A stretch of DNA of 64,000 nt from Kineothrix sp. IPX-CK (GTDB taxonomy: Bacteria; Bacillota; Clostridia; Lachnospirales; Lachnospiraceae). Positions within the stretch are counted from its first letter, which is position 1. Each line of letters opens with the position of its first letter. A program made the translations under genes and the position numbers. Positions 8,989 to 18,050 of the stretch are shown here, one piece after another. Under the pieces are notes generated by a model, which was given only the letters and a program-made list of their open reading frames with translations, did no database searches and was not told the DNA's origin. The stretch spans positions 3,224,001-3,288,000 of the forward strand of contig NZ_CP146256.1 in NCBI RefSeq assembly GCF_039134705.1, written 5' to 3'.

Positions 8989-10215
8989 TTATCTTAACTC
9001 TTTTACTTCTTCTACCGTACGGTTGGTCAGCGTATTCAAATCAGCAAGCGTTGCTTCTGAATTGATAGAGATAATACAGTTCTTTAATTCTTCGACTGTC
9101 ACACTTCCCTTACTTCCATCTTCTGCCACCACATAAGTCTCATAATCCTCTAACGCTTCCAGATTGCCGATCACAGGATAGCCTGCAACGCCATTTACGA
9201 TACTGCCTTCATTATAAGCACCGGATTCTGCGTCAGAATAGCTATTTCCTTCCAGTGCGTTGATTATCCTTGCAACACAGCTTGCAATTGCCTGAGTATG
9301 ATTATTGTTGCCTGCCGCAATTAAGCTGCCATTTTCCATTAAGCTCTTCACGGAGGTATCATATCCCATAGAGATCAGCTTTACATTGGTATCCTGCAAT
9401 GCCGGATATACATAATCCAAACCGGAGCTCATTCCAAAGATTGCCTGTATATCTGAATTTTCATTAATTAATGTCTGTGTTGCACTCTTTACCTCTTCTG
9501 CTGTAAATCCGGAGGAAAATGAAAGATCCTGCACTGTTAACCCAGCGGTCTTCAACGCATTCTGGAATCCCGTATAAATTTCCGGCGCATCGGAAAATGC
9601 CCATGCAGGAAATGAAATTCCTCCAATATTATCAATTCCGGAAGCGATTACTGCTTCCGCATATTTTTCACCCAGGCCACCAAGATTTCCGCCAAACTGC
9701 TTTGTTCCGCCCAGAAAATATTGTCCGGGAGCACTGCCCGCAAAATCATCTTCCGTAATATGATCCAAAGCGACTGCATAATATACTCCTGCAGTATCAC
9801 ATGTGTTCATTGCCGCAATAATATTTGTATCATATCCGCTAATGATTGCATCACAGCCCGCGCTGATTAGATTCTCTACACAAGAGACCTGCGCGTCGTC
9901 ATCATAAAATGTTGACTCAAACTGAAATTCCACATTCATATTTTCTTGCAGATAGTTGCAATAATTCTGTATGTTAGCACCTTGCGCATCTGTCCACTGA
10001 TACATAATGACACCAATTTTATAGGTTTCTCCGTTTTCGGTTTCTGCAGTGTCTGATTCGGCTTCACTGTCAGACGTTGTTGCGCTGTCGGATGTAGATG
10101 CGCTGTCAAACGAAGACGAGCTATCCGGTGAAGATGCAGAAGTTCCGCCGCATCCTGCAAGCATAGAAGCAATGACAGCCGCCGACATTAAAATGTTTAA
10201 TACTTTCCTTTTCAT
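8989..10215 (-). CDS. Sugar ABC transporter substrate-binding lipoprotein
   Basis: Periplasmic-binding-protein type 1 (Peripla_BP_4, ribose/AI-2-binding-like). A lipoprotein signal is visible: MKRKVLNIL, a hydrophobic core, then a lipobox ending SMLAGC with lipidated C22. A Ser/Thr/Asp/Glu-rich linker (about residues 24-62) separates the anchor from the binding domain, which starts at YKIGVIMYQW. The fold continues with DAIISGYDTNIIAAMN and a C-terminal lobe. It captures a carbohydrate at the outer face of the membrane and delivers it to the two permeases. It lies between the two permease genes, with a 97-nt gap upstream and a 66-nt gap downstream. Confidence 0.9.
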   Translation of the reverse strand: MKRKVLNILMSAAVIASMLAGCGGTSASSPDSSSSFDSASTSDSATTSDSEAESDTAETENGETYKIGVIMYQWTDAQGANIQNYCNYLQENMNVEFQFESTFYDDDAQVSCVENLISAGCDAIISGYDTNIIAAMNTCDTAGVYYAVALDHITEDDFAGSAPGQYFLGGTKQFGGNLGGLGEKYAEAVIASGIDNIGGISFPAWAFSDAPEIYTGFQNALKTAGLTVQDLSFSSGFTAEEVKSATQTLINENSDIQAIFGMSSGLDYVYPALQDTNVKLISMGYDTSVKSLMENGSLIAAGNNNHTQAIASCVARIINALEGNSYSDAESGAYNEGSIVNGVAGYPVIGNLEALEDYETYVVAEDGSKGSVTVEELKNCIISINSEATLADLNTLTNRTVEEVKELR

Positions 10216-10312
10216 AATTTACTTTCTCCTTTATTATTTTGTTTATATAGGTGTTCGTTAAAATCCACACCTCATTGATTTGCTTATATTGATAAAATCT
10301 TAACTTTTTCCT

Positions 10313-11290
10313 TTATCTCGGCATTTCCGCAATTGATTTTTTCTGTCTCAGAGTCATTCCGATAATGCAAATAAATATGAGGCTCTTTATAAGAGAAATA
10401 TATACTTGAGAAACCCCGGCAATTGTCAGACCGTTGGATAGCAAAGCATACGTAATTGTTCCCGCAATAGCAGCACTTATGCGGCTCTTGGCACCTCCGT
10501 TCAGATTCATCCCTCCCAGAATCACCGCAACCATTACATCCATTTCTAATCCGGAACCGATATTTTTGCTCACATTTCCAGCCCTTGCCAGCAGAAAGAT
10601 GCTCCCGGTCCCTACACAGAATCCAGCAATCGTATAGCACCAGAATTTAATTCTTGTTACATTTGCTCCGCTCTGCTCTGCACACAGGGGATTGTCTCCT
10701 ATCGCTCTCACATATTTTCCCAGCTTTGTATAATTAAATAGTATTATTCCGAGAATAGCTATGAGAATCATAGTACCTAATGGAATCAAAAAGTTACTTT
10801 TAAATGGTGCTATCAGATTATAATTTTGAATATTGATCCGCCCGTCATTTAACGATAACAGGTAAGTAACAAGTCCTCTGGCAATAAACATGACTGCCAA
10901 TGAAGAAATGATACTCATCAATCCGAACTTAGCAGTTACGAACCAGCAAAACCAATACAATAGAACCGATATCATAATCGCAGCAATAAGAGCCGCGGGA
11001 ACGGATTCTGTTTTATTAAGTACAACTGTAATCGCCAGAGTACATAACCCTCCTACTGCACCGGAGGTAATGTCTACCGTTCCGTGGCCGAACATGAAGA
11101 TCATCCCTACCGATATGATCATTAAAGTACTCATCTGTCCAACCAGACTCTTTAAATTATATAAAGATAGGATTTTTCCTTCTGTCAGCACTGTAAAAAG
11201 GGCAATGACCAGAATCAGGCTTCCATAACAGACAATGGCATTTCTGTTACCCCGTATAAATACAGCCGGAGATTTATTTTCTTTTTTCAT
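10313..11290 (-). CDS. Sugar ABC transporter permease (RbsC-like), first of two
   Basis: Polytopic membrane protein of the RbsC/XylH type, with the characteristic GTVDITSGAVGGLC and GGAKSRISAAIAG segments. I chose the ATG at 11290 (MKKENKSPAV) because AGGAG sits 10 nt upstream. An in-frame ATG at 11326 overlaps the ATPase stop but has no SD. It pairs with the ATPase gene just upstream and with the second permease. Confidence in function class is high; substrate is unknown. Confidence 0.87.
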   Translation of the reverse strand: MKKENKSPAVFIRGNRNAIVCYGSLILVIALFTVLTEGKILSLYNLKSLVGQMSTLMIISVGMIFMFGHGTVDITSGAVGGLCTLAITVVLNKTESVPAALIAAIMISVLLYWFCWFVTAKFGLMSIISSLAVMFIARGLVTYLLSLNDGRINIQNYNLIAPFKSNFLIPLGTMILIAILGIILFNYTKLGKYVRAIGDNPLCAEQSGANVTRIKFWCYTIAGFCVGTGSIFLLARAGNVSKNIGSGLEMDVMVAVILGGMNLNGGAKSRISAAIAGTITYALLSNGLTIAGVSQVYISLIKSLIFICIIGMTLRQKKSIAEMPR

Positions 11291-11322
11291 ATATTTACTA
11301 CTCCTATACAATACACTCTCAA

Positions 11323-12837
11323 TCAAATCATATACTCGATGATTTGGGACTCGCTTAATTCCCTGGATCTGTCAAAACGCTTCTTTACTTCTCCGTCTTT
11401 CATCACAAGAATGGAGTCACACATTCCAATCAATTCCGGCATTTCTTCCGATATGATCAATATCGCATATCCCTCTTTTTTCATCTTATAAATCAACTGA
11501 TACATTGTATTTTTTACGCCGATATCCACACCTCGCGTCGGACTATCCATCACAATAATCTTCGATTTATTTCCAATCCACTTTCCAAAAGAAACCTTTT
11601 GTTTATTACCTCCTGACAATTCCCCTACACTCTGGTTCATGGAAGAGCACTTGATTGCCAGACTGTCAATCTGCTGATGCGCATACTTTCGTTCCGATCG
11701 AGGCGTTATGATCTTATCCCATTGGGACAATGCAGGTAAAACAAGATTATCTTTAATGGATGCGGGAAGAACCAGCGCTTCTTTATCACGGTCCTTTGAG
11801 ACATAACCGATGCGATTCCTGAGCGCATCTGCCACACTGCGTATAGGAATCATTTCTTCCGACTCTTCCTTAACGGCCTGAATTTGCCCTTCCGTCAGTC
11901 TGTCCAGTCCAAAAATCACTCTTCCAAGCTGATGCATTCCACAGCCCGACAATCCGGCAATTCCGACAATTTCTCCACGATGCAGTTTTAAAGAAACATC
12001 TTTTATATCCTCATTGGTTGCGTGAGAAACCTTCAGCATAACCTGCGCTTCATGAGCGGGATCGTAATCGCTGCGATAATAATCACCTTTTAACTCTCTG
12101 CCGACCATAGAATGCTTGATACGGTTTTCATCGAATCCCGCCTTCTCAATCGTATCAACAATAATACCGTCACGTAATACGGTAAGCGCATCACAATGAT
12201 CCATCAATTCCTGTAAATCATGTGAGATAAACAGAACTGTTTTCCCCTGCTCCTTTTGTTCCTTCATGATCCTATAGATAATATCCCGGCCGTTCTGAGA
12301 GAGCGCCGTCGTTGTCTCGTCAATAATAAACAACGTAGGATCATAATATAGCGCTTTCGCAACCTCGACGAGTTTTCTCGTTTCAAAGCTGTACCTTACT
12401 ATGGTTTGTGTTACATCAACATCCGTAACCCCTATGTTTTCCATGGCTTTTTTCGCTTCTGCGATCATTCTTTTCCGGTCAATAATGCCTCGATGCAAAA
12501 ATCTTTTTTCATCTCCCAGAAAAATATTTTCAGCCACCGAAAGCGTATCTATCGTCCCTGTTTCCTGTACGATCATTGAAATTCCATGATTTCTGGCATC
12601 TCCCGGATCTTTTGGCCGATAAGCTTCTCCAAATAAATACATTTCACCGGAAGTCACCGGACAGATTGCACTAATGATGGAGGAAATCGTAGATTTTCCT
12701 GATCCATTCTCTCCAATCAGTCCGCGGATCTCCCCCAAATGAAGTGACATGCTCACTTCATTAACCGCGGTTACTTCTCCAAATTTTTTATATAACTTTT
12801 GAGTTTCAAAAAAAACTTGTTTTTCTTTATTCTCCAT
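11323..12837 (-). CDS. Sugar ABC transporter ATP-binding protein (RbsA/MglA-like)
   Basis: Double-domain ATPase that powers the importer. Domain 1 has the Walker A GENGSGKST and Walker B LFIIDETTTAL. Domain 2 (from about residue 245) has the degenerate P-loop GLSGCGMHQLGR, usual for the second half of this family, followed by LSGGNKQKVSFGKW and IIVMDSPTRGVDIG. I chose the ATG at 12837 (MENKEKQVF) because GAAGGAG precedes it; the frame is open to 12885, where it would overlap the GH3 gene. Full length for the family. Confidence 0.92.
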   Translation of the reverse strand: MENKEKQVFFETQKLYKKFGEVTAVNEVSMSLHLGEIRGLIGENGSGKSTISSIISAICPVTSGEMYLFGEAYRPKDPGDARNHGISMIVQETGTIDTLSVAENIFLGDEKRFLHRGIIDRKRMIAEAKKAMENIGVTDVDVTQTIVRYSFETRKLVEVAKALYYDPTLFIIDETTTALSQNGRDIIYRIMKEQKEQGKTVLFISHDLQELMDHCDALTVLRDGIIVDTIEKAGFDENRIKHSMVGRELKGDYYRSDYDPAHEAQVMLKVSHATNEDIKDVSLKLHRGEIVGIAGLSGCGMHQLGRVIFGLDRLTEGQIQAVKEESEEMIPIRSVADALRNRIGYVSKDRDKEALVLPASIKDNLVLPALSQWDKIITPRSERKYAHQQIDSLAIKCSSMNQSVGELSGGNKQKVSFGKWIGNKSKIIVMDSPTRGVDIGVKNTMYQLIYKMKKEGYAILIISEEMPELIGMCDSILVMKDGEVKKRFDRSRELSESQIIEYMI

Positions 12838-12881
12838 GTTTCTCCTTCTTTCCTGAAAACCACTAATATGTACCGGAAGTA

Positions 12882-14579
12882 TCACAGTTTAGCATCCCAT
12901 TTTCCGCAAAAAGGATCTATCGGGCTTTTTCCGCAAAATTCACTTTTTCCTGCCAGTTTTTCTATTAGTGCTTTAAGGACATGGTCATTTCCAGAATAAC
13001 AATTAATATATGTCTTCACCCTTGGGAAATCCAAAAGATGATACGGATTTTCCAGCGATACAAACACCGTAGGCACATCATTAAGATACAGTCCGCAATC
13101 AGCTCCCATCGGTTGCTTCCACTCAATTCTGACGACCGTCTGATTACTTTTTGTTGCAAGATTTGCAATATAAAGCATCAAATCATAACTTTGAATGACT
13201 TCTTCATAGCATGTTGTAAATCCCTCTCCGTATTCCTGCGGAACAAAATCATCCACAAGGAATCCTTCCGAAAGCAACATCTCTTTTATTCTCCTGCTTG
13301 CCGGATTCACTTTATAAATCGAAGTGCCCTCCCCGGATGGCTCAACAGAATAGAGTAAAATTCTCGGATATTTCTCCGGTGTGATCGGTAATACACCGTT
13401 TTCCTCTTTTACAAGCGTAATCGCCTGATCGGCACATTCTTTTGCCCATTCCTGATGAAGATTACATCCAATGATTTTCTTTGCCTTCTCTTCATCCAAT
13501 TCTTCTGCTTTTTTATGAAGTCCCAGACTTGCTTTCATTGCAAGGATTCGAGTCACGGCTTCATCCAGACGCTTTGACGTAATGATTCCTTTTTTTATAC
13601 CGTCAAGCATGAACCTGTAATCTTCCTTTAGATTTCTTGCAAATAAAAACATATCACATCCTCTTGCAATACTCTCCGGCACAGCTCTTCGTCTTCCCAT
13701 GGCCAGCATGTAACCCGCCATTGTCGTGGCATCTGTACATATCAAACCATTAAATCCCAGTATATCCCTCAACAGTCCCTGCAACAGCTCCGGACTCAAA
13801 GTTCCCGGCATTATTTCTTCTTCCCGGATGTGAGGATTTAATCTGCGGGTCCAGGCCGGCTGCATAATATGTCCGACCATAATCGATTTCACACCCTCAG
13901 CTATTGCAGACTTATAAATACTTCCATAGGTCTGCATCCATGTATCGCAATCGCAATCATTAATAGAAGTAACCAAATGCTGATCTCTTTCGTCCTGTCC
14001 GTCTCCCGGAAAATGCTTTGCGGCCGCTGCCATCCCCAGTTTCTGAATCTTACGAATATAAGCGTTTCCCATGGCCTTCACCCGTTCGGGGTCGGAGCCG
14101 AAGGTACGTGTATTTGTGATAGGATTTCGAAAATTATTATCGATATCTACAATTGGGGCAAATGCCCAGTTCGCACCTACCGCAGCCGCTTCTCTCCCGC
14201 ATACCTCGGCCATTTTCGATGCCATTTCCACATCGTCTGTTGCCGCGATTTCCATAGGCGCTCCTACGCAGGTTCCTTCTTCTACAATCCCATTCCCTCC
14301 TTTCTCAATATTTGCAGCGATCAGGGGCGGAACTTTACACCCCTTCCTTAAAGTCTCACTTGTCCAGATTGCATCATGTACCGGCATTACACGATACATA
14401 AAACCGCCCGGCTTCAAAATATTATTTACATAATCTACCGTTTCTTGGTTTCCTTTTTTTATCAATACGCAAAATAGTTGTCCTGCCTTTTCCTCCGTCG
14501 TCATATGTGAAAGAGTATCCTCTACCCAGACAATCGCATCGTCATCAAGATAAAACGGGTTTGATTTTAAATCTATCAT
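12882..14579 (-). CDS. Glycoside hydrolase family 3, NagZ-like (His/Asp dyad type)
   Basis: Cytoplasmic GH3 enzyme, 565 aa, no signal peptide. The (beta/alpha)8 domain shows KHFPGDG (188-194) followed by the D199-Q-H201 dyad, equivalent to the Asp-His acid/base loop of the NagZ type. The nucleophile is probably the Asp of GLICTDATTMAGY. A C-terminal alpha/beta sandwich domain follows from about residue 400. The dyad points to beta-N-acetylglucosaminidase-like (or phosphorylase-like) chemistry on imported glycosides rather than a plain beta-glucosidase. It lies between the dehydrogenase and the ATPase genes in the same operon. Substrate is inferred only from class. Confidence 0.87.
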   Translation of the reverse strand: MIDLKSNPFYLDDDAIVWVEDTLSHMTTEEKAGQLFCVLIKKGNQETVDYVNNILKPGGFMYRVMPVHDAIWTSETLRKGCKVPPLIAANIEKGGNGIVEEGTCVGAPMEIAATDDVEMASKMAEVCGREAAAVGANWAFAPIVDIDNNFRNPITNTRTFGSDPERVKAMGNAYIRKIQKLGMAAAAKHFPGDGQDERDQHLVTSINDCDCDTWMQTYGSIYKSAIAEGVKSIMVGHIMQPAWTRRLNPHIREEEIMPGTLSPELLQGLLRDILGFNGLICTDATTMAGYMLAMGRRRAVPESIARGCDMFLFARNLKEDYRFMLDGIKKGIITSKRLDEAVTRILAMKASLGLHKKAEELDEEKAKKIIGCNLHQEWAKECADQAITLVKEENGVLPITPEKYPRILLYSVEPSGEGTSIYKVNPASRRIKEMLLSEGFLVDDFVPQEYGEGFTTCYEEVIQSYDLMLYIANLATKSNQTVVRIEWKQPMGADCGLYLNDVPTVFVSLENPYHLLDFPRVKTYINCYSGNDHVLKALIEKLAGKSEFCGKSPIDPFCGKWDAKL

Positions 14580-14590
14580 TTATCTTACCC

Positions 14591-15562
14591 TCATTTCTTC
14601 TGCGGCAAAACGATCCCCTTCATAAAGTCTGCCGGCTTTTGATTCAATGTTTCAAATGCCTTTTGAATTTCATCCAACGAAAATTCGTGTGTAATGATTT
14701 CTTCATTCTTGAAAATACCTTTGTTGATCATATTGACTGCTCTTTCAAAATCATCTTTTTCATTCTCCGAAAACGGCGGATGAGCAGCGATAATCTGCAA
14801 TCCCCGATCGACCGCTTTACGAAAATCAAATTCCTTACATACGTCATGGTGGCTGCTCATCAACACGAGCCTGCTTCCTCGTCCTGCCTTTAACATGTCC
14901 TGTGCCGAATTGAGTAAAGCGGGTACTCCGGTTCCTTCTATCACAAAGTCTGCCATATGTCCCTTCGTAATTTCTTTTATCTTTTCCACAACATTTTCTG
15001 TCTTACTGTTAATCGTATGGGTCGCTCCAAAATTTTTAGCCATGGCAAGCTTCTCATCATCAATATCCACAGCGATCAAGCCTGCCAGAAGATTACCGGC
15101 CATCCCTTGTATGCACCACATTCCCATCGGCCCGCAGCCTTGCACGACACCATAATCACCAAATTCCGGTTTTGTGGCACGTATAACGGTAACAATGCAC
15201 TTCTGGGGTTCTCCCATTGCATACCGAGGATCGATATGATCCTCCAGCTTTTCACATACCAGTTCGCTCGTTACTCTGTATTCGGCAAAGCCGCCAAAGC
15301 CCCGGTCCAACGCACTGACCTTATCTCCGATCTTAAGCTTTGAACATCCCGGACCGAGGGCAACCACCTCTCCGGAAAATTCATGTCCCAGCTTATGCGG
15401 ATACCCTTGGAAATTCAATTCTCCACGGAAGAATCCAACCTCCCAATTACATAATCCGCATCCCGTAATTTTCAGAAGGACTTGTCCCGGACCCGGTTCT
15501 TCATCCACCTCAAAAATATCAAACTTGTATGGTTCTATAAGCATTGCTCGGCGAAACTTCAT
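14591..15562 (-). CDS. Zinc-type medium-chain dehydrogenase
   Basis: MDR-family NAD(P)-dependent alcohol or polyol dehydrogenase, 323 aa. Catalytic zinc ligands are probably C38 (CGLCNWE) and H60-E61 (LGHEFSGEVVALG). The nucleotide-binding fold shows VVQGCGPMGMWCIQG and an acidic residue in AVDIDDEK, which suggests NAD preference. The four-cysteine structural-zinc loop of classical alcohol dehydrogenases is missing. With the Gfo/Idh/MocA oxidoreductase 14 nt upstream it may form an oxidation/reduction pair that epimerises or oxidises the imported sugar (inference). Confidence 0.88.
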   Translation of the reverse strand: MKFRRAMLIEPYKFDIFEVDEEPGPGQVLLKITGCGLCNWEVGFFRGELNFQGYPHKLGHEFSGEVVALGPGCSKLKIGDKVSALDRGFGGFAEYRVTSELVCEKLEDHIDPRYAMGEPQKCIVTVIRATKPEFGDYGVVQGCGPMGMWCIQGMAGNLLAGLIAVDIDDEKLAMAKNFGATHTINSKTENVVEKIKEITKGHMADFVIEGTGVPALLNSAQDMLKAGRGSRLVLMSSHHDVCKEFDFRKAVDRGLQIIAAHPPFSENEKDDFERAVNMINKGIFKNEEIITHEFSLDEIQKAFETLNQKPADFMKGIVLPQKK

Positions 15563-15576
15563 CGCAATCTCCTCCT

Positions 15577-16719
15577 TTACTCTTTCTCAAATAAATAAAA
15601 TGGCTCCAATGGTTCAAATGAAGTCTGCATTTCGTAACTCTTTTTCGTTCTAGATGATTCTTCTACGCCATGCATTGTTTCAAGGACATTCAGCGCCAAT
15701 TCCCCGCTGACATCCGGTCTTTTCCCTTTGCGGATCGCTCTGGCAATAGATGCAGGGCCAATACCGCGGCTATTCGTCAAATATCCAGGATCCACCGCAA
15801 TTTCTTTTTCCGGCTCCGTTCCTTTTTTTATATAAATCACCTTTCCCGGCTCCGGTGTAAACGGCGAGGATGCAACTCCGCCATAAGTATTTGGATCCGG
15901 TATTACTATATACCCGTTATCCCCATATACGATCATCTGCGGCAATCTCGATTCCCAATACGGAAACGGGACATCCCAGGTTGTAGTAATATTTGCCATA
16001 ACCTGATTCGGATAATGGACTATGATGTTCTCAAACGTATTGACATCACAAGGAAAATCTGTGTTATAGAGAGGCGAGGCTTCACTTTTTACCTTACGCG
16101 TTTCACTAATTCTTTTTCCGGTTCCATAAACTTCCAAAGCGGGGCCAAATAATGCTGCAAGCGTTGTAAAATAATATGGCCCCATATCATAGAGCGGTCC
16201 GCCGCCGGCCTGATAAAAAAACGCCAGATTCGGATGAAAGCTTTCCGGGCCTCTGCCAAGCATAAATCCGTAAGCAGCAATCGGCTTCCCAATCTGCCCC
16301 TCATCTATCAACCGCTTGCAAGTCTGGAAGCCTGCCCCCAAATAAGTATCCGGTGCACAAGCCAGCACTAATGCTTTTTCTTTTGCAAGTGCAATCAATT
16401 CTTTTCCCTGTTTTACTTCCGTTGCAAGCGGTTTTTCCGTATATACATGTTTACCCGCAAGCAATGCTTTTTTCGCCACTTCATAATGTGCGCTTGGAAT
16501 CGTAAGGTTAACAATCAGCTCGATCTCCGGGTGTAATAGAACATCATCCATTGATAATGCCTGTATTCCATAAGCATCCGCTAACGCCTCTGCCGCTTCA
16601 AGTTTTATATCTGCGCAGGCAACTACATCCAGATAATCGGAAAATACAGAAGTCATATTTGTCATATAAACTTTGCTGATCATACCGCATCCAATTACTC
16701 CAACCTTTACTTTATTCAT
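15577..16719 (-). CDS. Gfo/Idh/MocA-family oxidoreductase
   Basis: Rossmann-fold sugar or inositol dehydrogenase, 380 aa. The N-terminal GVIGCGMISKVYM motif binds NAD(P), and the family signature lysine is in VYTEKPLATEVK (about residue 97). The C-terminal alpha/beta domain (from about residue 130) binds the sugar; the segment GGGPLYDMGPYYF is typical. It is the first gene of the minus-strand carbohydrate operon, directly behind the divergent LacI regulator and its dyads. Such enzymes oxidise hexoses, inositols or amino sugars, or act in glycoside cleavage by redox chemistry. The exact substrate is unknown. Confidence 0.9.
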   Translation of the reverse strand: MNKVKVGVIGCGMISKVYMTNMTSVFSDYLDVVACADIKLEAAEALADAYGIQALSMDDVLLHPEIELIVNLTIPSAHYEVAKKALLAGKHVYTEKPLATEVKQGKELIALAKEKALVLACAPDTYLGAGFQTCKRLIDEGQIGKPIAAYGFMLGRGPESFHPNLAFFYQAGGGPLYDMGPYYFTTLAALFGPALEVYGTGKRISETRKVKSEASPLYNTDFPCDVNTFENIIVHYPNQVMANITTTWDVPFPYWESRLPQMIVYGDNGYIVIPDPNTYGGVASSPFTPEPGKVIYIKKGTEPEKEIAVDPGYLTNSRGIGPASIARAIRKGKRPDVSGELALNVLETMHGVEESSRTKKSYEMQTSFEPLEPFYLFEKE

Positions 16720-16736
16720 TTTTCTTCCTTTATTTA

Positions 16737-16750
16737 ATGAAATTTTTCAT
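16737..16750. promoter_or_regulatory. Candidate LacI operator, copy 1
   Basis: ATGAAATTTTTCAT is a perfect dyad (ATGAAA, 2-nt centre, TTTCAT) 17 nt before the first gene of the carbohydrate operon. The identical 14-mer recurs at 16860-16873 in the same intergenic region, as expected for an operator bound by the divergent LacI-family protein. Confidence 0.65.
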
Positions 16751-16859
16751 ATTTAACACATTCTAAAAATATGTCATTTGCTTATCATATTCCATATATA
16801 CATTTTTTTCAATTGGCGTTTTTTCCTAATTTTATTCGATAAACTTATGCATTACATTT

Positions 16860-16873
16860 ATGAAATTTTTCAT
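16860..16873. promoter_or_regulatory. Candidate LacI operator, copy 2
   Basis: Second identical ATGAAATTTTTCAT, centred 123 bp from copy 1, which would allow DNA looping. A degenerate version (ATGTATTTTTCAT) lies just beyond at about 16891-16903, closer to the regulator gene, and may serve autoregulation. Confidence 0.65.
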
Positions 16874-16975
16874 ATATAAAATATATTTTCATGTATTTTT
16901 CATATGTTATTTTCAATTGAATTGTGTTAAAATACATTTATATTTTCAAAACTTACACTCATGGAGGTAAGATAT

Positions 16976-17974
16976 ATGCCAAATATCCGGTTGTCGGACG
17001 TAGCCAATGCAGCGAATGTCTCACTCGCAACGGTTTCCCGTGTCATGAACAGCAGCGGCTATGTAGCCGACGGCGTGAAAGCACACGTCGAAAATGTAGC
17101 CTCTGAGCTGGGATATATACATCCCGTCAAAAATCGAAAAAAGACATCCCAGAATGTCATTGGCGTAATTTCCAACTATAATTCCCTAAGTCCATATTTT
17201 CCGACTTTATATCATCACATTCAGAAAGCAGCCATTTTGCATGGATATTATTGTGTAGAAGTCACCGCGGAAAGCCTAGACGATGACGCATTGGCATTTC
17301 ATGCTACGGAGCTTCTTAAGATGGAGGTTTCTGCTTTGATTATTATGGGGTATCTTTCAGATTCTCTTAATCAGAAGTGTCGCCAAATCCTAAATAACAG
17401 CTCGGTACCGGTCGTTTTTCTCGAGCGGACTGCAGACTGTCAGGGATTTCACCGGATTTTTGTCGATAATTCCCTTGGAACTTATGAGGCGACCAAATAT
17501 TTACTGGAACAGGGACATACTCATTTGTTATATCTTGCATATGGCAAGAAAGCAAACGAAGAAAGGAAGCGTCTGTTCGGTTTTTCCCGTGCTATTGATA
17601 CTTATAAGAAGATGAGCATCCACAAGACGATCATTACCACAAGGGAGATATCGCCGCGTTCAGGCTCTGCCGGTGTTTTGAAAGCCCTTCAGGAAGATCC
17701 CGGAATTACGGCTATTGTCGCATGGAATGATATTTTAGCTTCCGGCGCGGAGAATGCTTTGCTTAGCATCGGGAAAAAAATCCCGGAAGACATAGAATTG
17801 ATCGGCTGCGATAATATTCTGGCACCATATTTACCTGTCCCAATTCCGAGCATAGCGATGCCTCTGGCAGAAATTGCCTCAGCAGCTCTCGAAATCATTG
17901 ATAAAAGCTTGAAAGCGAAGCAGAAACCATCTCCCCGGACATTAACGCTTGAGCCTACTTTATCATTAAAATAG
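16976..17974 (+). CDS. LacI-family transcriptional regulator
   Basis: Local repressor or activator of the carbohydrate operon, 332 aa. The N-terminal helix-turn-helix and hinge (IRLSDVANAANVSLATVSRVMN) are followed by a sugar-binding domain from about residue 60 (VIGVISNYN) of the periplasmic-binding-protein type. I chose the ATG at 16976 (MPNIRLSDV) because GGAGGT lies 7 nt upstream; an earlier in-frame ATG at 16961 would place that SD inside the gene. The divergent arrangement with the operon and the paired dyads between them imply direct control by an imported sugar or its metabolite. Confidence 0.92.
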   Translation: MPNIRLSDVANAANVSLATVSRVMNSSGYVADGVKAHVENVASELGYIHPVKNRKKTSQNVIGVISNYNSLSPYFPTLYHHIQKAAILHGYYCVEVTAESLDDDALAFHATELLKMEVSALIIMGYLSDSLNQKCRQILNNSSVPVVFLERTADCQGFHRIFVDNSLGTYEATKYLLEQGHTHLLYLAYGKKANEERKRLFGFSRAIDTYKKMSIHKTIITTREISPRSGSAGVLKALQEDPGITAIVAWNDILASGAENALLSIGKKIPEDIELIGCDNILAPYLPVPIPSIAMPLAEIASAALEIIDKSLKAKQKPSPRTLTLEPTLSLK

Positions 17975-18021
17975 AAAAGGACTAGCTAAAACCACTGTAT
18001 ATCAGCAGTTTTAGCTAGTCC
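17972..18021 (-). terminator. Terminator downstream of the RACo-like gene
   Basis: GGACTAGCTAAAAC and GTTTTAGCTAGTCC form a perfect 14-bp stem. On the minus strand the hairpin is followed by CCTTTTCTATTTT, a U-tract, so it ends transcription of the minus-strand gene. It may also hold up plus-strand transcripts from lacI. Confidence 0.82.
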
Positions 18022-18050
18022 CGTCTCACCTTGCGTATTACATTATCCTT

